Of a DNA stretch of 64,000 nucleotides, positions 62,697 through 64,000 are shown one piece after another. The notes under the pieces were generated by a model. It made no database searches, was not told the origin of the DNA, and was given only the letters and a program-made list of their open reading frames with translations. The stretch is from Halocaridina rubra (Eukaryota > Arthropoda > Malacostraca > Decapoda > Atyidae). The translations under genes and the position numbers were made by a program. The stretch spans positions 45,001 through 109,000 of the forward strand of contig JAXCGZ010005698.1 of the NCBI GenBank assembly GCA_037179515.1, written 5' to 3'. Position 1 is the stretch's first letter; the number at the start of each line of letters is the position of its first letter.

Positions 62697-64000
62697 CCAG
62701 ACAGATAGACTGATTTTGATATTTTTTTTTTATTTTGCTTTTTAACGCTGCACATGAAACCCGATTACCACTGACATGGATTATTGAAATGAACAAATCT
62801 TAGGCTGTGCACAAAAATGTTATCATTAGAGGCATTTCAATTCAGATTTTTTTTTTAATTTTCAAAATTAATTACGGAAACTAATATTTTCACTGATTAC
62901 TATGTGGTAAGCAAAATTTTAGGAAATTTGCATGAGATTATAAGGTAACAGAAATAAAATTTTGCATGACAAGAACACATGTTATTTAAGATTTCAATTA
63001 TTTGCGTGATAAGATTGAGTTTTAAAGCATTAGTATATTCTATATCCATTAAAGGGTGATATTTGTTAGGAATTGTGTATATATTTTTGAGATTTAGGAA
63101 TTGGGAGTAAGCATATTAAGTACATTGCTTATAACTGATTTTTATATTCAAGCATTGACTGCTTATAGATTGGGAAGAAAACTTTGGCGTTGTTTGTTGA
63201 GCCAAGGCTAAACCCTTCATGTGTCTGGGTTGTCACTCAAAAATAAATTTCTCATTATTAGTGGATGCATGTGCAATTTGGCTGCCTTGTAAGCCGTTGG
63301 CTTATCTTAGTTTTATTTTGAATAGGATCTGTGCCCTTTTGGCAACACTCCAGAATTTTACTTATGACATTTTACTTGTTGGTACTGCCATATATGAGCT
63401 CATACACAGGCATGACTATTATACTTTTCTTGTTTGTATTCTCATGCACCAGGCGCTTGTCCATAAAATTCGTTGTTGCTCATTCTTTTCATTTGCACCA
63501 TTACTGCTAAGAGGCACAACTGCCATGCTTTATTACCAGTGTTTCATGCGCTGTTTAGGAACATTTTGCTACTGTTGCAATTGATTATATTTTGAGTCAC
63601 TTTCGTAGTGAGGTTTTGGGATCACCATTACGTTTAATTTTGAATGATGGTGATGATTTTTTTTTTCTCCTTGGTGTTGTGTGGTTCTTTCATTTTTTTT
63701 TTACTATTGTAAAATTCTAGTTTTTATGTGGTTGAATTATTTTGGCACTTCATTATGATTAGTAGGTTGCCCATGGCACTAGCCGCCTGTTGAAAGACTA
63801 TAACTGAAGGTATTAGGAAGCAACTAGGACTGATCCAAACAGTTCCAGGTTGAGTCTTCCTTCAGGACGGTTCTTTCCTCATGCCTACTTCTAACACTGA
63901 ATATTCTGGCGTATTCATTACATATCTCTTGCTATACCATTACATTTGACAAGTCACAACATTTGCCACATTTGTCTCTTTTTCTTTCTTTTTTCCTCAC
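62697..64000 (+). mobile_element. Degenerate LTR-element interior, tentative
   Basis: Downstream of the primer-binding site no gag was recognised. 63219-63330 can be read as KINFSLLVDACAIWL...KPLAYLS, reminiscent of the RNase H start (DAS..GLG..L...PVAY.S). 63570-63650 (DYILSHF...LGSPLRLILNDGDDF) loosely resembles the integrase second-Asp segment. These are weak and may be chance. If real, the interior is heavily deleted. Otherwise no gene is seen. Confidence 0.3.

Noticed and set aside
63219..63584. A 121-codon open frame as a host gene
   Set aside because: Only a short part faintly resembles RNase H; the rest is Cys/Leu/Phe-rich without recognised family, in a region following an LTR-type primer site.

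Overview
This window looks like animal nuclear DNA, most likely from a decapod crustacean (shrimp, crayfish or crab). The evidence is the intron-split alpha-tubulin gene with GT/AG boundaries, the very large amount of (AT)n and (AAT)n microsatellite, and the mixture of CR1/jockey-like and RTE-like LINEs, pogo/Tigger and hAT DNA transposons and gypsy-type fragments. The decapod assignment is inference; no marker fixes the species.

The only clear host gene is the 3' two-thirds of an alpha-tubulin gene on the + strand (8297-11424, six exons). Its first ~133 codons were not found, so they lie upstream of base 1, behind an intron packed with repeats. Nearly everything else is repetitive.

Layout: 1-1129 is the end of a Tigger-like non-autonomous element. 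1649-3905 (-) and 4020-4960 (+) are two old LINE fragments. 5284-7850 is unassigned. 8297-11650 is tubulin. 12531-13155 holds two LINE-B 3' ends. 13156-16260 is a gypsy-like integrase region split cleanly by a Tigger element (13956-15486). 16735-18436 is a tRNA-like 273-bp satellite plus a 520-bp (AT)n tract. 18437-29340 is LINE-A then three head-to-tail LINE-B copies, one nearly complete (ORF1 26337-27416, ORF2 23512-26334). 29640-30135 is a hAT remnant. 30195-31793 is LINE-A (+). 32280-36060 is an RTE element split by a second Tigger-like element. 36181-39595 is satellite, (AT)n and palindromes. 39597-42586 is an RTE element. 42857-44523 is a satellite array with an exact 273-bp period. 44608-56862 is LINE-A followed by a long head-to-tail chain of LINE-B, including a ~970-bp tandem array. 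56863-57494 is LTR-retrotransposon pol. 58624-61421 is a long Tigger element with a broken transposase. 61440-62150 is a ~132-bp tandem repeat. 62335-64000 is an LTR-like region with a tRNA-Lys primer-binding site.

The most unusual structures are: (i) the satellite whose every monomer carries a tRNA-like cloverleaf with a perfect B box; (ii) the LINE-B family, all of whose recognisable copies are on the minus strand, many head to tail, with a 970-bp sub-array sharing one 20-bp deletion; (iii) recurring composite junctions showing that blocks of repeats were duplicated together; and (iv) a possible -1 frameshift arrangement between LINE-B ORF1 and ORF2.
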